34,188 nucleotides of DNA. Source: an uncultured Deferribacteraceae bacterium (GTDB taxonomy: Bacteria; Chrysiogenota; Deferribacteres; CAMZNJ01). A program made the translations under genes and the position numbers. Positions 1 to 6,170 of the stretch are shown here, in pieces. The DNA lies in NCBI GenBank assembly GCA_947313855.1, contig CAMZNS010000019.1:1-34188 (forward strand), given 5' to 3'. How positions within the stretch are numbered: the stretch's first letter is position 1; each line of letters opens with the position of its first letter. Under the pieces are notes generated by a model that ran no database searches, was not told the DNA's origin, and saw only the letters and a list, made by a program, of their open reading frames with translations.

Positions 1-40
1 CACGTTTAAGTAGAAGCTCTTCCGTCTGCTACAACAAACG

Positions 41-331
41 CTCGATGTTCGACGCACGACGCGCGATGCACGATGCACGATGCAACATGCCCGATGCTCG
101 ATGCATTATGCAGGACGCCCGATGCACGATGCACAATGCTCGGCGCGCGGGGCTCGGTGCCCGATGCGCCATGCCCGCGGCACGATGCTCGATGCACGAT
201 GCACGATGCACGATGCACGATGCACGATGCTCGACGCACGATGCACGATGCACGATGCACGATGCACGATGCACGATGCACGATGCTCGACGCACGACGC
301 TCGATGCACGATGCACGATGCACGATGCACC
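41..331. repeat. Heptameric minisatellite (unit acgatgc)
   Basis: Tandem array with a 7-bp period. The right half (about 190-330) is nearly perfect acgatgc units with occasional tcgatgc, tcgacgc and acgacgc variants; the left half is strongly diverged (for example gcccgatg, ggcgcgcg), as if older units decay toward the left edge. Because 7 is not a multiple of three and the unit has no stop codon in any frame, all six frames stay open and give spurious Met-His-Asp-Ala-Arg-Cys-type repeats. No real coding sequence is supported here. The array ends about 85 bp before the promoter at 416. Confidence 0.95.
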
Positions 332-415
332 CCCCGACCATCCTTTTTCTGGAGCCCATATCCCGCTCAACCACCCCTTTGTGCAAAATGTTTACCATGT
401 TTTGAAAAAAGGATG

Positions 416-447
416 TTGACAAATATCTGTCGAAAATATAATATAAT
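416..447 (+). promoter_or_regulatory. Sigma70-type promoter for the zapB-like/zapA/6S block
   Basis: A consensus -35 TTGACA lies at 416-421. Two overlapping TATAAT -10 candidates follow at 437-442 (15-bp spacer) and 442-447 (20-bp spacer), with TAATAT at the ideal 17-bp spacing between them. Any of these puts the transcript start close to the ATG at 451, so the first gene would have almost no leader. Confidence 0.7.
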
Positions 448-450
448 GAT

Positions 451-651
451 ATGGATATTGTTGAGAGAGTACGGATTATTGAGTCTCAAATTGAGGCACT
501 CATGGGGTCCAATACCGCACTGAAAAGCGAGATTGTACGCCGCGACGAACGAATACAGCACCTATCCTCACAGATGGACCTGTATCGTGCTCAACACCAT
601 GAAGTATTGCAAAAACTAAATCATCTCCTGGAAAAAGTAAACTTTAGTTAG
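451..651 (+). CDS. ZapB-like short coiled-coil protein
   Basis: A 66-residue acidic protein with heptad-like hydrophobic spacing along nearly its whole length, from Val-Arg-Ile-Ile-Glu near residue 7 to Leu-Leu-Glu-Lys near residue 60, as expected for a short parallel coiled coil. It lies 10 bp upstream of zapA, where many proteobacteria encode a ZapB-like partner, so a role in Z-ring organisation in the cytoplasm is inferred from position and coiled-coil character rather than from a diagnostic motif. No Shine-Dalgarno sequence precedes the ATG at 451, and the predicted transcription start is within a few bases of it, so translation may be leaderless. An internal start such as the ATG at 502 would remove about a quarter of the protein. 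Confidence 0.6.
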   Translation: MDIVERVRIIESQIEALMGSNTALKSEIVRRDERIQHLSSQMDLYRAQHHEVLQKLNHLLEKVNFS

Positions 652-661
652 GTGGTAAGCT

Positions 662-925
662 ATGCCTCTTCATGATGAATCTATCTACGGCGATATCTAT
701 AAATTGAACTATGACGACCAAGATAGAGACTTAACTTACAAGGTTGTACAGCTTTTGGAGAGCCGACTCGCACATTACGAAAGTGTAGCCACGGACAAGA
801 GCTCCAAAAGAATCGCTGTTATGGCAGCGTTTAGTATTGCCATGGAGCTAAAGCTTCAGGAAGAAAGACTCGAAAACGTTGAACGACTTGTTGAAGAGAT
901 AGAAGGTATGTTTCTTGCAGATTGA
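662..925 (+). CDS. zapA: Cell division protein ZapA
   Basis: An 87-residue protein matching the ZapA family layout: an N-terminal Ile-Tyr-Gly-Asp-Ile-Tyr-Lys-Leu strand (residues 8-15), then a helix carrying the family hallmark Arg-Ile-Ala-Val-Met-Ala-Ala-Phe-Ser-Ile-Ala (about residues 50-60), then a C-terminal coiled coil rich in Glu and Leu. ZapA binds FtsZ in the cytoplasm and cross-links protofilaments of the Z ring. A GGTGG-type ribosome binding site lies just upstream of the ATG. It shares a promoter with the upstream coiled-coil gene and is followed after 11 bp by the 6S RNA candidate, an arrangement common in proteobacteria. Length is slightly short of the usual 90-110 residues. Confidence 0.85.
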   Translation: MPLHDESIYGDIYKLNYDDQDRDLTYKVVQLLESRLAHYESVATDKSSKRIAVMAAFSIAMELKLQEERLENVERLVEEIEGMFLAD

Positions 926-936
926 TGCAAGGGTTT

Positions 937-1120
937 ATAGTACCTTCATAGGGTTGAGCTATTGTATTTAAAACCAACGCTACACCATTGGGGAACGGCA
1001 GTTCTAGTGGCGGTGTGAACACTTCTCTTAATTTATTAAGGTTGGATCCTAAAACCACTGACAGTTTCCCACCTGATTTTTCAGGTTTTAAATTGTAACC
1101 CGATCTTATGAAGGTACTAT
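937..1120 (+). ncRNA. ssrS: 6S RNA (ssrS)
   Basis: A 184-nt element closed by a perfect 14-bp inverted repeat: ATAGTACCTTCATA (937-950) pairs with TATGAAGGTACTAT (1107-1120), with further GGGTT/AACCC pairing inside it. Internal elements include the segment ggggaac (974-999 region) facing gtttccc (1065-1075 region), the hairpin cttaa-ttta-ttaag near 1025-1042 and the hairpin acctga-tttt-tcaggt near 1072-1087. Length, one long irregular rod closed by terminal helices, and position directly after zapA and before the 5-formyltetrahydrofolate cyclo-ligase gene all match 6S RNA, which mimics an open promoter and sequesters housekeeping RNA polymerase. The assignment rests on structure and synteny; the primary sequence is divergent. 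Confidence 0.75.
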
Positions 1121-1397
1121 TATCTTGCCAACAACACTAATCGAAACGCATTACCACCCAACATCCCCGCACCACGGTGGTATGAACTAGATTCCTGTTG
1201 AAGGCTGGTTTTATAATTTGATTGAATCGATCAATAAAAAGAATTCAATCGGATGAGTGTGGTACAACGACACTACGCAGTACCACTTTAAAAAGCTCTC
1301 GAAAGTATCAAAATAGAAGGTAAGACTCTTTTAAGAATGCTGTAAAATGGAGATATCCAGACCAGCCCTAATTAACGAGAAGTAGTATTTGACAAAA
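1121..1397. other. Gene-free stretch with three consecutive hairpins
   Basis: No credible reading frame occurs here. Three strong inverted repeats follow one another: TACCACC (1152-1158) with GGTGGTA (1176-1182); GATTGAAT (1220-1227) with ATTCAATC (1243-1250); and GTGGTAC (1259-1265) with GTACCAC (1280-1286). None is followed by a convincing T-tract, so they are not ordinary terminators. The stretch may be a further structured RNA, the processed 3' tail of the 6S transcript, or the downstream region of the minus-strand RNA candidate at 1398-1658. Function is not assigned. Confidence 0.45.
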
Positions 1398-1658
1398 CGT
1401 AAGTGGACGCAATAAGCCAACCACCACTTTTATCGATACTCCTTAGCTCTGCAAACTCATGCTTACCAGCGAAACGTAGTTTCTGCCCTACCAAAAATAC
1501 GGCACAAACTATGGTACTACGACGGTATCTTGATTTGCGGTTATGCTTTCCACACCTAGCCGTATGCTTCTATCTACCTTGCTTACTTCTGTGGCAGGGC
1601 TGTTTTCTTCACACAAGTTGTCCATAGTTTGTAAATCTTGGCGTTTACCGCCTTTACG
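1398..1658 (-). ncRNA. rnpB: Possible divergent RNase P RNA
   Basis: Read on the minus strand, short segments resembling the conserved regions of RNase P RNA appear in family order: GAAGAAAACAGCCC (1610-1597, like the first conserved region), GUGUGGAAAGCAUAACCGC (1555-1537, like the ACAGAAA..ACCGCC region), the small hairpin GUAGGGCAGAAACUAC (1491-1476), GGUAAGC then GAGCUAAGG (1467-1441), and GGUUGGCUUAUUG (1422-1410, like the terminal CCCGGCUUAU). The ends can pair weakly (CGTAA at 1658-1654 with TTACG at 1402-1398), and a TTTT tract follows. A CATAAT -10-like hexamer lies about 7 nt before the proposed 5' end. At about 261 nt it would be short for the family, and several universally conserved bases differ. 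Treat it as a hypothesis needing a covariance search. Confidence 0.4.
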
Positions 1659-1668
1659 AAGGTGAATT

Positions 1669-2235
1669 ATGGAGAACAAACAAGCTATTAGAAATTTTAT
1701 GACTCGACGAATTCAGGGCACTAGTATTCAAATATTACGCTCTGAATCCTTCCTCATTGGACAAAGCTTTATCGGACATTTTGGCGATTATGAATCCTAC
1801 TTGATATATTTAGATCATCGTCGCGAGGTTGCAACAGGTCGGCTGATAAGCAACTTGCTAACTATGGGTCGACGTGTTTATGCCCCTGTTATTGTCGGCG
1901 ATACCCTGAAATGTGCACCCTACTATGGTGCCAGCCGTCAGGAGATGCGTCTCAACAAGTTCGGCACTTGGGAACCCACTGCTGATATTAACCATATTGA
2001 TGTTGACGTCATAGTGCTACCATGTCTTGCCTGTGATGAATTGGGCAACAGGCTGGGGCGGGGAAAAGGGTACTACGACAGGGTGTTATGCAGATTTTAC
2101 GGAACCACCGTCTGCTTTGCATACTCCTTTCAGGTGCTAGAGTCGCTGTCGCACATTAAGGAACCACACGATATAACTGCAGATTACGTACTAACTAATA
2201 AAAAAACTTACGGAGGTATAAATTCAGAATGTTGA
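1669..2235 (+). CDS. ygfA: 5-formyltetrahydrofolate cyclo-ligase family protein
   Basis: A 188-residue cytoplasmic enzyme of the 5-FCL/MTHFS family, which uses ATP to convert 5-formyltetrahydrofolate to 5,10-methenyltetrahydrofolate in one-carbon metabolism. The diagnostic C-terminal signature Gly-Asn-Arg-Leu-Gly-Arg-Gly-Lys-Gly-Tyr-Tyr-Asp-Arg is intact at residues 126-138, and the upstream Tyr-Ala-Pro-Val and Val-Ile-Val-Leu-Pro segments match the fold. The N-terminal segment, which normally carries a basic Lys/Arg-rich nucleotide-binding element, is recognisable but diverged. The start ATG has an AAGGTG ribosome binding site 5 bp upstream. The 3' end overlaps rny by 7 bp, suggesting translational coupling. 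6S RNA upstream of this gene is a classic proteobacterial arrangement. Confidence 0.85.
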   Translation: MENKQAIRNFMTRRIQGTSIQILRSESFLIGQSFIGHFGDYESYLIYLDHRREVATGRLISNLLTMGRRVYAPVIVGDTLKCAPYYGASRQEMRLNKFGTWEPTADINHIDVDVIVLPCLACDELGNRLGRGKGYYDRVLCRFYGTTVCFAYSFQVLESLSHIKEPHDITADYVLTNKKTYGGINSEC

Positions 2236-3776
2236 ATACATGGGTAGTAACCTTAATAACTCCACTACTAGCATTGGGCATCGGAGTACTCTCTGGTGCA
2301 TTCATAATGCGTTTGAGAGTCGACAAATCCAACAAAGAACTGAACAAAACTGTTGACGATATCCTAGAACGTGCTCGAAAAGAAGCCGTAGACCTAATAA
2401 AAGATGCACGACTAGAATCCAAAGATATTATGCACAAAGGACGAAAAGACCTTGAACACGACATAAAAGAACGCAAAAAAGATATCGCTCTACTCGAACG
2501 CAAACTACAAAGCAAAGAAGACGCACTCGAACAAAAAATCGAAGGCGTCCATACGCGTGAACAAGATATTATCCGCGAAGAACGTGCCCTAGAAGAACAA
2601 AAGGCAAATTACGAAAATATGAGATCGGAGTACATCGAAGAGATTGAACGTGTAAGCTCGATGACCAAAGATGAAGCAAAAAATATACTCATCGAAGAAA
2701 TTGCCGACGACGCACGACTCGAATCCGTACGAATGGTGCGAGAAATAGAGGAAGACGCACGCTCAGAAGCTGAACAAAAAGCACGAAATATTCTCGCAAT
2801 ATCCATCCAACGAATTGCAAGCGAATACCCCTCAGAAATCACGGTCTCCACGGTAACACTACCAAACGAAGATATGAAAGGGCGTATCATCGGGAAAGAG
2901 GGACGTAATATCAAATCGTTCGAACAGGTTACAGGAGTGGACGTAATTATCGACGACACACCCGAATCGGTAATCATATCATCGTTCGACCCCATTCGAC
3001 GCGAAATCGCCAAACTTACGCTCAAAAAACTCATGTCCGATGGACGTATTCACCCCGCAAAAATCGAAGGACTCTACAGCAAAGCTAAAGTGGATATCGA
3101 AAAAGAGATACTCGAAGCAGGCGAAAATGCTATCTTTAGCCTAGGACTACACGGATTCCCAAAAGAACTCAAACAACTTATCGGACGACTAAAATTCCGC
3201 TCAAGTTACGGACAAAATGCACTCGCACACTCCGTCGAAGTTGCTAGGGTCGCCGGACACATGGCAAGCGAACTAGGACTTGACCCCAAAATGGCCAAAA
3301 GATGCGGACTGCTCCACGATATCGGTAAAGCGATCGACTACGAACTGGAAGGCTCACATACCCAAATTGGAGTGGATATTGCCAAAAAATACAAAGAAGA
3401 CTGGAAGGTCTCCAACGCAATACTCGCACACCACAACGAAGAAGAATACAAATGCATCGAATCAATACTCGTTCACGCCGCTGATATCATATCCGCAAGT
3501 AGACCGGGGGCAAGACGAGAAGTTCTGGAAACCTACATCAAACGTATGGAAAAACTAGAGGAAATCGCCACAGGATTCGATGGCGTAACCAAAAGCTACG
3601 CCATACAGGCAGGAAGAGAAATACGCGTTATTGTCGAACCTGGCAAAATCGGCGACAACCGAATCTCACTACTCAGTAAGGATATCTCACAACGAATACA
3701 AGAAGAACTCACATACCCCGGACACATCAAAGTAACCGTAATACGCGAAATGAGAGCAACCGAATACGCAAAATAA
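2229..3776 (+). CDS. rny: Ribonuclease Y
   Basis: A 515-residue membrane-anchored endoribonuclease that initiates mRNA decay. Domains in order: an N-terminal transmembrane helix (about residues 5-27), a long charged coiled coil (about 30-195), a KH RNA-binding domain with Gly-Arg-Ile-Ile-Gly-Lys-Glu-Gly-Arg-Asn at 218-227, and an HD phosphohydrolase domain with the metal-binding His363-Asp364 in Leu-Leu-His-Asp-Ile-Gly-Lys. Length is as expected for the family. The GGAGG ribosome binding site (2211-2215) sits about 13 bp from the ATG, inside the end of the preceding gene. Arginine is frequently encoded by CGA, and third positions are strongly C/A. No terminator is visible downstream; an octameric repeat array begins 15 bp after the stop. 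Confidence 0.97.
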   Translation: MLNTWVVTLITPLLALGIGVLSGAFIMRLRVDKSNKELNKTVDDILERARKEAVDLIKDARLESKDIMHKGRKDLEHDIKERKKDIALLERKLQSKEDALEQKIEGVHTREQDIIREERALEEQKANYENMRSEYIEEIERVSSMTKDEAKNILIEEIADDARLESVRMVREIEEDARSEAEQKARNILAISIQRIASEYPSEITVSTVTLPNEDMKGRIIGKEGRNIKSFEQVTGVDVIIDDTPESVIISSFDPIRREIAKLTLKKLMSDGRIHPAKIEGLYSKAKVDIEKEILEAGENAIFSLGLHGFPKELKQLIGRLKFRSSYGQNALAHSVEVARVAGHMASELGLDPKMAKRCGLLHDIGKAIDYELEGSHTQIGVDIAKKYKEDWKVSNAILAHHNEEEYKCIESILVHAADIISASRPGARREVLETYIKRMEKLEEIATGFDGVTKSYAIQAGREIRVIVEPGKIGDNRISLLSKDISQRIQEELTYPGHIKVTVIREMRATEYAK

Positions 3777-3791
3777 AACGTGGGGCAGGTG

Positions 3792-3941
3792 GCACCGTAC
3801 GGTCACACGGTCGTACGGTGCCACGGTCACACGGTCACACGGTCACACGGTGCCACGGTCACACGGTCGTACGGTGCCACGGTCACACGGTCGTACGGTC
3901 ACACGGTCCACGGTCACACGGTCGTACGGTCACACGGTCGC
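3792..3941. repeat. Octameric minisatellite (cacacggt / cgtacggt / gccacggt)
   Basis: About 18 tandem 8-bp units ending in acggt, built from three variants: cacacggt, cgtacggt and gccacggt. The variants recur in partly ordered groups (cacacggt, cgtacggt, gccacggt), a higher-order pattern suggesting expansion by duplication of multi-unit blocks. One 7-bp unit (ccacggt) breaks the phase. It fills most of the rny to M15-like gene interval. The period is not divisible by three, so open frames through it are artefacts. Confidence 0.95.
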
Positions 3942-3970
3942 ACACGCAGTAGAGGGGGGGGGAACGCATC

Positions 3971-4837
3971 ATGATGCACACACATGGTCGTAACAGAAAA
4001 CGCTCCAACAGTACATCGGGCACAATGGGTACAGTATCGCTCAGACCCGAATACCGCCTGCTGTTATCGGTGCCGAGACTTGTGCCGAGACTTGTGCCGA
4101 GACTCGCCCTGCTGTGGCTACTGTTCGCCATGGCACCACTCTCCACCGCCACCGCACAAAACCTCGGTAGGGTGGAGCTGGCTGGTGGTGGCTCCCAAAA
4201 ACCTCAGACCTCCAAACCCGTAAAACCACTGCAAATTGCACAATCATCGTACAAAGGTGACACGGCAATGCTTGATTGGTATAAAAATGTTATCGGTGCC
4301 CCCGGTGTTGTTGTGGAAAACATCACTGTTGACAGCAACATGACCTACGCACGTGCCATCAAAGGCTTGCCGTTTAGTCGCGAATACACCTATGCAAACA
4401 TCTCTCTGCTCAACGTAATCTACATCTCATTCGATGGTCATGTTCATCAGGGTCAGATACTCGTGCACCGCTCCATCGCACCAGAGGTCTACTACTTCTT
4501 CATGGAGTCGTATAAGTTTAACTTCCCCATCGGCAAGGTTGTCCCCTTGTCGGTTTACGGTTGGGATATTTCGAAGGCGGCTGATGCTGGCGTGACTTTC
4601 GGTATTACGCTTAGGGGTGACAATAGTGATCGTAATGGTTACAGTATGCATATCAATCCGCGTCAGAATCGTGGTGGTCTGATTCCACGCGGTGGTGTGT
4701 CTCATGATGGTATTGCTTTGGGTGCCATATCGTCTGGTTCGGAGCCGTTTATGCTTGGTATGAAGCAGCTTGGTTGGCGTTGGGGTGGCGACGGTGGTGA
4801 AAAGTCATACGGTCGCATGTGGAAGCCTGTTTCGTGA
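3971..4837 (+). CDS. Secreted M15-family peptidase homologue lacking zinc ligands
   Basis: A 288-residue protein with a long basic N-region, a hydrophobic core and a plausible signal-peptidase site after Ser-Thr-Ala-Thr-Ala (about residue 62), so it is probably periplasmic or surface-exposed. The C-terminal half follows the M15C D-Ala-D-Ala carboxypeptidase pattern: Ile-Leu-Val-His-Arg-Ser-Ile-Ala (163-170), Phe-Pro-Ile (185-187), His-Ile-Asn-Pro (227-230) and Leu-Gly-Trp-Arg-Trp-Gly-Gly-Asp (267-274). However, the residues that normally bind zinc are changed: the Ser-x-His motif reads Ser-Asp-Arg, the Asp before Ile-Asn-Pro is His227, and the final His-Phe motif reads Arg282-Met. It is therefore likely a non-catalytic peptidoglycan-binding derivative. 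The start is supported by a GAGGGGGG run 8-15 bp upstream; the ATG at 3974 is an equal alternative. Confidence 0.8.
   Translation: MMHTHGRNRKRSNSTSGTMGTVSLRPEYRLLLSVPRLVPRLVPRLALLWLLFAMAPLSTATAQNLGRVELAGGGSQKPQTSKPVKPLQIAQSSYKGDTAMLDWYKNVIGAPGVVVENITVDSNMTYARAIKGLPFSREYTYANISLLNVIYISFDGHVHQGQILVHRSIAPEVYYFFMESYKFNFPIGKVVPLSVYGWDISKAADAGVTFGITLRGDNSDRNGYSMHINPRQNRGGLIPRGGVSHDGIALGAISSGSEPFMLGMKQLGWRWGGDGGEKSYGRMWKPVS
4070..4105 (+). repeat. 12-bp in-frame repeat within the signal peptide
   Basis: Three tandem copies of gtgccgagactt encode Val-Pro-Arg-Leu three times at residues 34-45 of the M15-like protein, just before the hydrophobic core. The unit is a multiple of three, so copy-number change would lengthen the signal peptide N-region without a frameshift. 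Confidence 0.9.
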
Positions 4838-4901
4838 GTTTTTGTTTGCAGTTTTGTGTATATTTTTGCTTTTAAAATTTGGTATGTTTCTCAGAAAGTT
4901 G

Positions 4902-4930
4902 TTGACAAAAGTTGCTATAAATGTAAGAAT
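4902..4930 (+). promoter_or_regulatory. Promoter of tRNA-Ser
   Basis: A consensus TTGACA (4902-4907) and a TAAGAAT -10-like element (4924-4930) have 16-17 bp spacing and lie about 10 bp before the mature tRNA 5' end. The window's other intact tRNA gene has the same arrangement. Confidence 0.6.
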
Positions 4931-4940
4931 TGTTTTTGTT

Positions 4941-5031
4941 GGAGAGATGGCCGAGTCAGGCTGAAGGCGCTCGCCTGCTAAGTGAGTGTACGGGTCAAAC
5001 CGTACCGAGGGTTCGAATCCCTCTCTCTCCG
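4941..5031 (+). tRNA. tRNA-Ser (anticodon GCT)
   Basis: A 91-nt class II tRNA. The acceptor stem GGAGAGA pairs with TCTCTCC, followed by discriminator G. The anticodon loop is CTGCTAA with GCT at 4977-4979. The long variable arm (GTACGG..CCGTAC) is typical of serine tRNA, and the T-arm is GAGGG-TTCGAAT-CCCTC. It reads AGC/AGU codons. CCA is not encoded and must be added after transcription. Confidence 0.97.
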
Positions 5032-5079
5032 TTCCTTTCCCCCCCCCCTTATTTTCATGAACGTGGTACGTGGTGCAAA

Positions 5080-5112
5080 GAGCCACTAATGAGCCACTAA
5101 TGAGCCACTAGC
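5080..5112. repeat. 11-bp direct repeat, three copies
   Basis: Gagccactaat occurs three times in tandem (last copy gagccactagc) between tRNA-Ser and the 15-bp array. A shorter duplication, acgtggt, lies just upstream at 5061-5074. No function is evident. Confidence 0.85.
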
Positions 5113-5121
5113 GTAGCATTG

Positions 5122-5136
5122 TTCCCTACTAGGGAA
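5122..5136. promoter_or_regulatory. Perfect palindrome, possible operator or RNA hairpin
   Basis: TTCCCTA-C-TAGGGAA is a perfect 7-bp inverted repeat with a 1-bp centre. Its right arm provides the AGGGAA that would act as ribosome binding site for the small frame starting at 5145. It could be a protein-binding site. No T-tract follows, so it is not a terminator. Confidence 0.4.
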
Positions 5137-5144
5137 GGCACTGC

Positions 5145-5381
5145 ATGCATAACCGCAATTATCATCAACACAATCACAACCATCTTGGCGACTCCCCTCA
5201 AGAGTCTTCAACTCAAGAGTCTTCAACTCAAGAGTCTTCAACTCAAGAGTCTTCAACTCAAGAGTCTTCAACTCAAGAGTCTTCAACTCAAGAGTCTAGT
5301 CACAACTGTGACAGTCTCGCCCAAAACAACCTATCAGTATTAATCTCGCAACATGCTGTTGACGCAAGGAAGGGGAAATGA
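5145..5381 (+). CDS. Doubtful small CDS with Gln-Glu-Ser-Ser-Thr repeats
   Basis: A possible 78-residue frame with a His/Asn-rich start (Asn-Tyr-His-Gln-His-Asn-His-Asn-His), seven tandem Gln-Glu-Ser-Ser-Thr pentapeptides encoded by the 15-bp array, and a short unique tail. An AGGGAAGG ribosome-binding-like sequence lies 7 bp before the ATG. Against it: the repeat is open in several other frames on both strands, there is no signal peptide or fold, and no homologue is recognised. It could be a low-complexity peptide gene or an artefact of the array. Confidence 0.25.
   Translation: MHNRNYHQHNHNHLGDSPQESSTQESSTQESSTQESSTQESSTQESSTQESSHNCDSLAQNNLSVLISQHAVDARKGK
5197..5297. repeat. 15-bp minisatellite (ctcaagagtcttcaa)
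   Basis: About 6.7 nearly identical copies of ctcaagagtcttcaa. The near-perfect identity of the units implies recent expansion or active homogenisation. The 15-bp period keeps every frame in phase. Confidence 0.97.
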
Positions 5382-5420
5382 TAGGATTGGAAAAAACTGA
5401 GCTCAAAGTGGGGTAGAGGC

Positions 5421-6113
5421 ATGAAAATTTTGTTAATAGCGTTGCTAAGCATGGCTTTAGCGACTACAACATTTGCTGCAAAAGAAAGAGGTTTCCCCTT
5501 CAAACTCAACTCCACACCACTGAAATCTGTCCTAAACAAATCCGAAACAGTACCCTTCGTAGGGCTCGAATACGGAAAACTAGTCGAAAATTACGAAGGC
5601 CTAGGACTAAGATCATCGGTAGAACTCGATCACATATTCAAAGAACTGAAACTAGGGGCAACCACAACCTTCATCGAAAAACACCAAGTCGAATACTATG
5701 CAAGCTACCTTACGTCGACTGTTGAAAGTACGAGAGTCAACGGCATTGAAACAAGCCTTGCTGGTAACGGATTGTCGTCAAAACTCTCTGGTATCGGCGT
5801 TGGAATCGGCTACAAGTTTATATTTAATGCCACCCCTGAAGTAAGAGTTGGGCTAGGTCCATCGGTGGAGCGTCTGCAGATAAAAGAAGTGTTTTGCTCC
5901 TCAGACGCAACAGCATCTCTCGGAACATGTAGCACAAGCAGGCATACCCTATTTATCACTGACCTTCAAGTGTCTGTTCTTGCATACAAGTATCTGACAC
6001 CTTATATTAAAATCTTAAAAACATCCAGAGTGGGCAAAAACCCAAATATACCCACGGGACAAGGCTTAGGACTCGCAATCGGAGTAAAAGGGAACATTGA
6101 TATTTTCAACTAA
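5421..6113 (+). CDS. Predicted outer-membrane beta-barrel protein
   Basis: A 230-residue protein with a clear Sec signal peptide (Met-Lys-Ile-Leu-Leu-Ile-Ala-Leu-Leu-Ser-Met-Ala-Leu-Ala, cleavage near Thr-Phe-Ala-Ala at residue 20). The mature part consists of alternating amphipathic segments with Gly-rich turns, such as Ser-Gly-Ile-Gly-Val-Gly-Ile-Gly-Tyr-Lys-Phe near residues 125-135 and Val-Arg-Val-Gly-Leu-Gly-Pro-Ser near 142-149, typical of 8- to 10-stranded porin-like barrels. Two cysteines near residues 158 and 169 may form a loop disulfide. A GAGG ribosome binding site precedes the ATG. The family is not recognised and the substrate unknown. It lies in the same direction as the lipoprotein gene 57 bp downstream. 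Confidence 0.7.
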   Translation: MKILLIALLSMALATTTFAAKERGFPFKLNSTPLKSVLNKSETVPFVGLEYGKLVENYEGLGLRSSVELDHIFKELKLGATTTFIEKHQVEYYASYLTSTVESTRVNGIETSLAGNGLSSKLSGIGVGIGYKFIFNATPEVRVGLGPSVERLQIKEVFCSSDATASLGTCSTSRHTLFITDLQVSVLAYKYLTPYIKILKTSRVGKNPNIPTGQGLGLAIGVKGNIDIFN

Positions 6114-6170
6114 AACAAAAAACAAAAAACTTTTCACCTCCTCCGAACGACTAAAGGAAGGATATATTTT

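Noticed and set aside
41-331. CRISPR or iteron-type origin
   Set aside because: No spacers, no DnaA boxes or AT-rich unwinding element beside it, and no replication initiator gene nearby.
6-422. Long Cys/Arg/His-rich open frames on both strands over the first 420 bp
   Set aside because: They come from the 7-bp array, which has no stop codon in any frame; no start signals or unique sequence support a protein.
1555-1620. SRP (4.5S) RNA on the minus strand
   Set aside because: A stretch near AGCAAGGUAGAUAG recalls the SRP motif, but the GGAA tetraloop and its stem are missing.
1403-1627. 74-residue plus-strand frame in the gap before ygfA
   Set aside because: No ribosome binding site and no family resemblance; it overlaps the structured-RNA candidate and looks incidental.
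3780-3974. Open frame of Gly-His-Thr-Val repeats through the octameric array
   Set aside because: The frame exists only because the 8-bp unit lacks stops; it begins in the array edge without a ribosome binding site.
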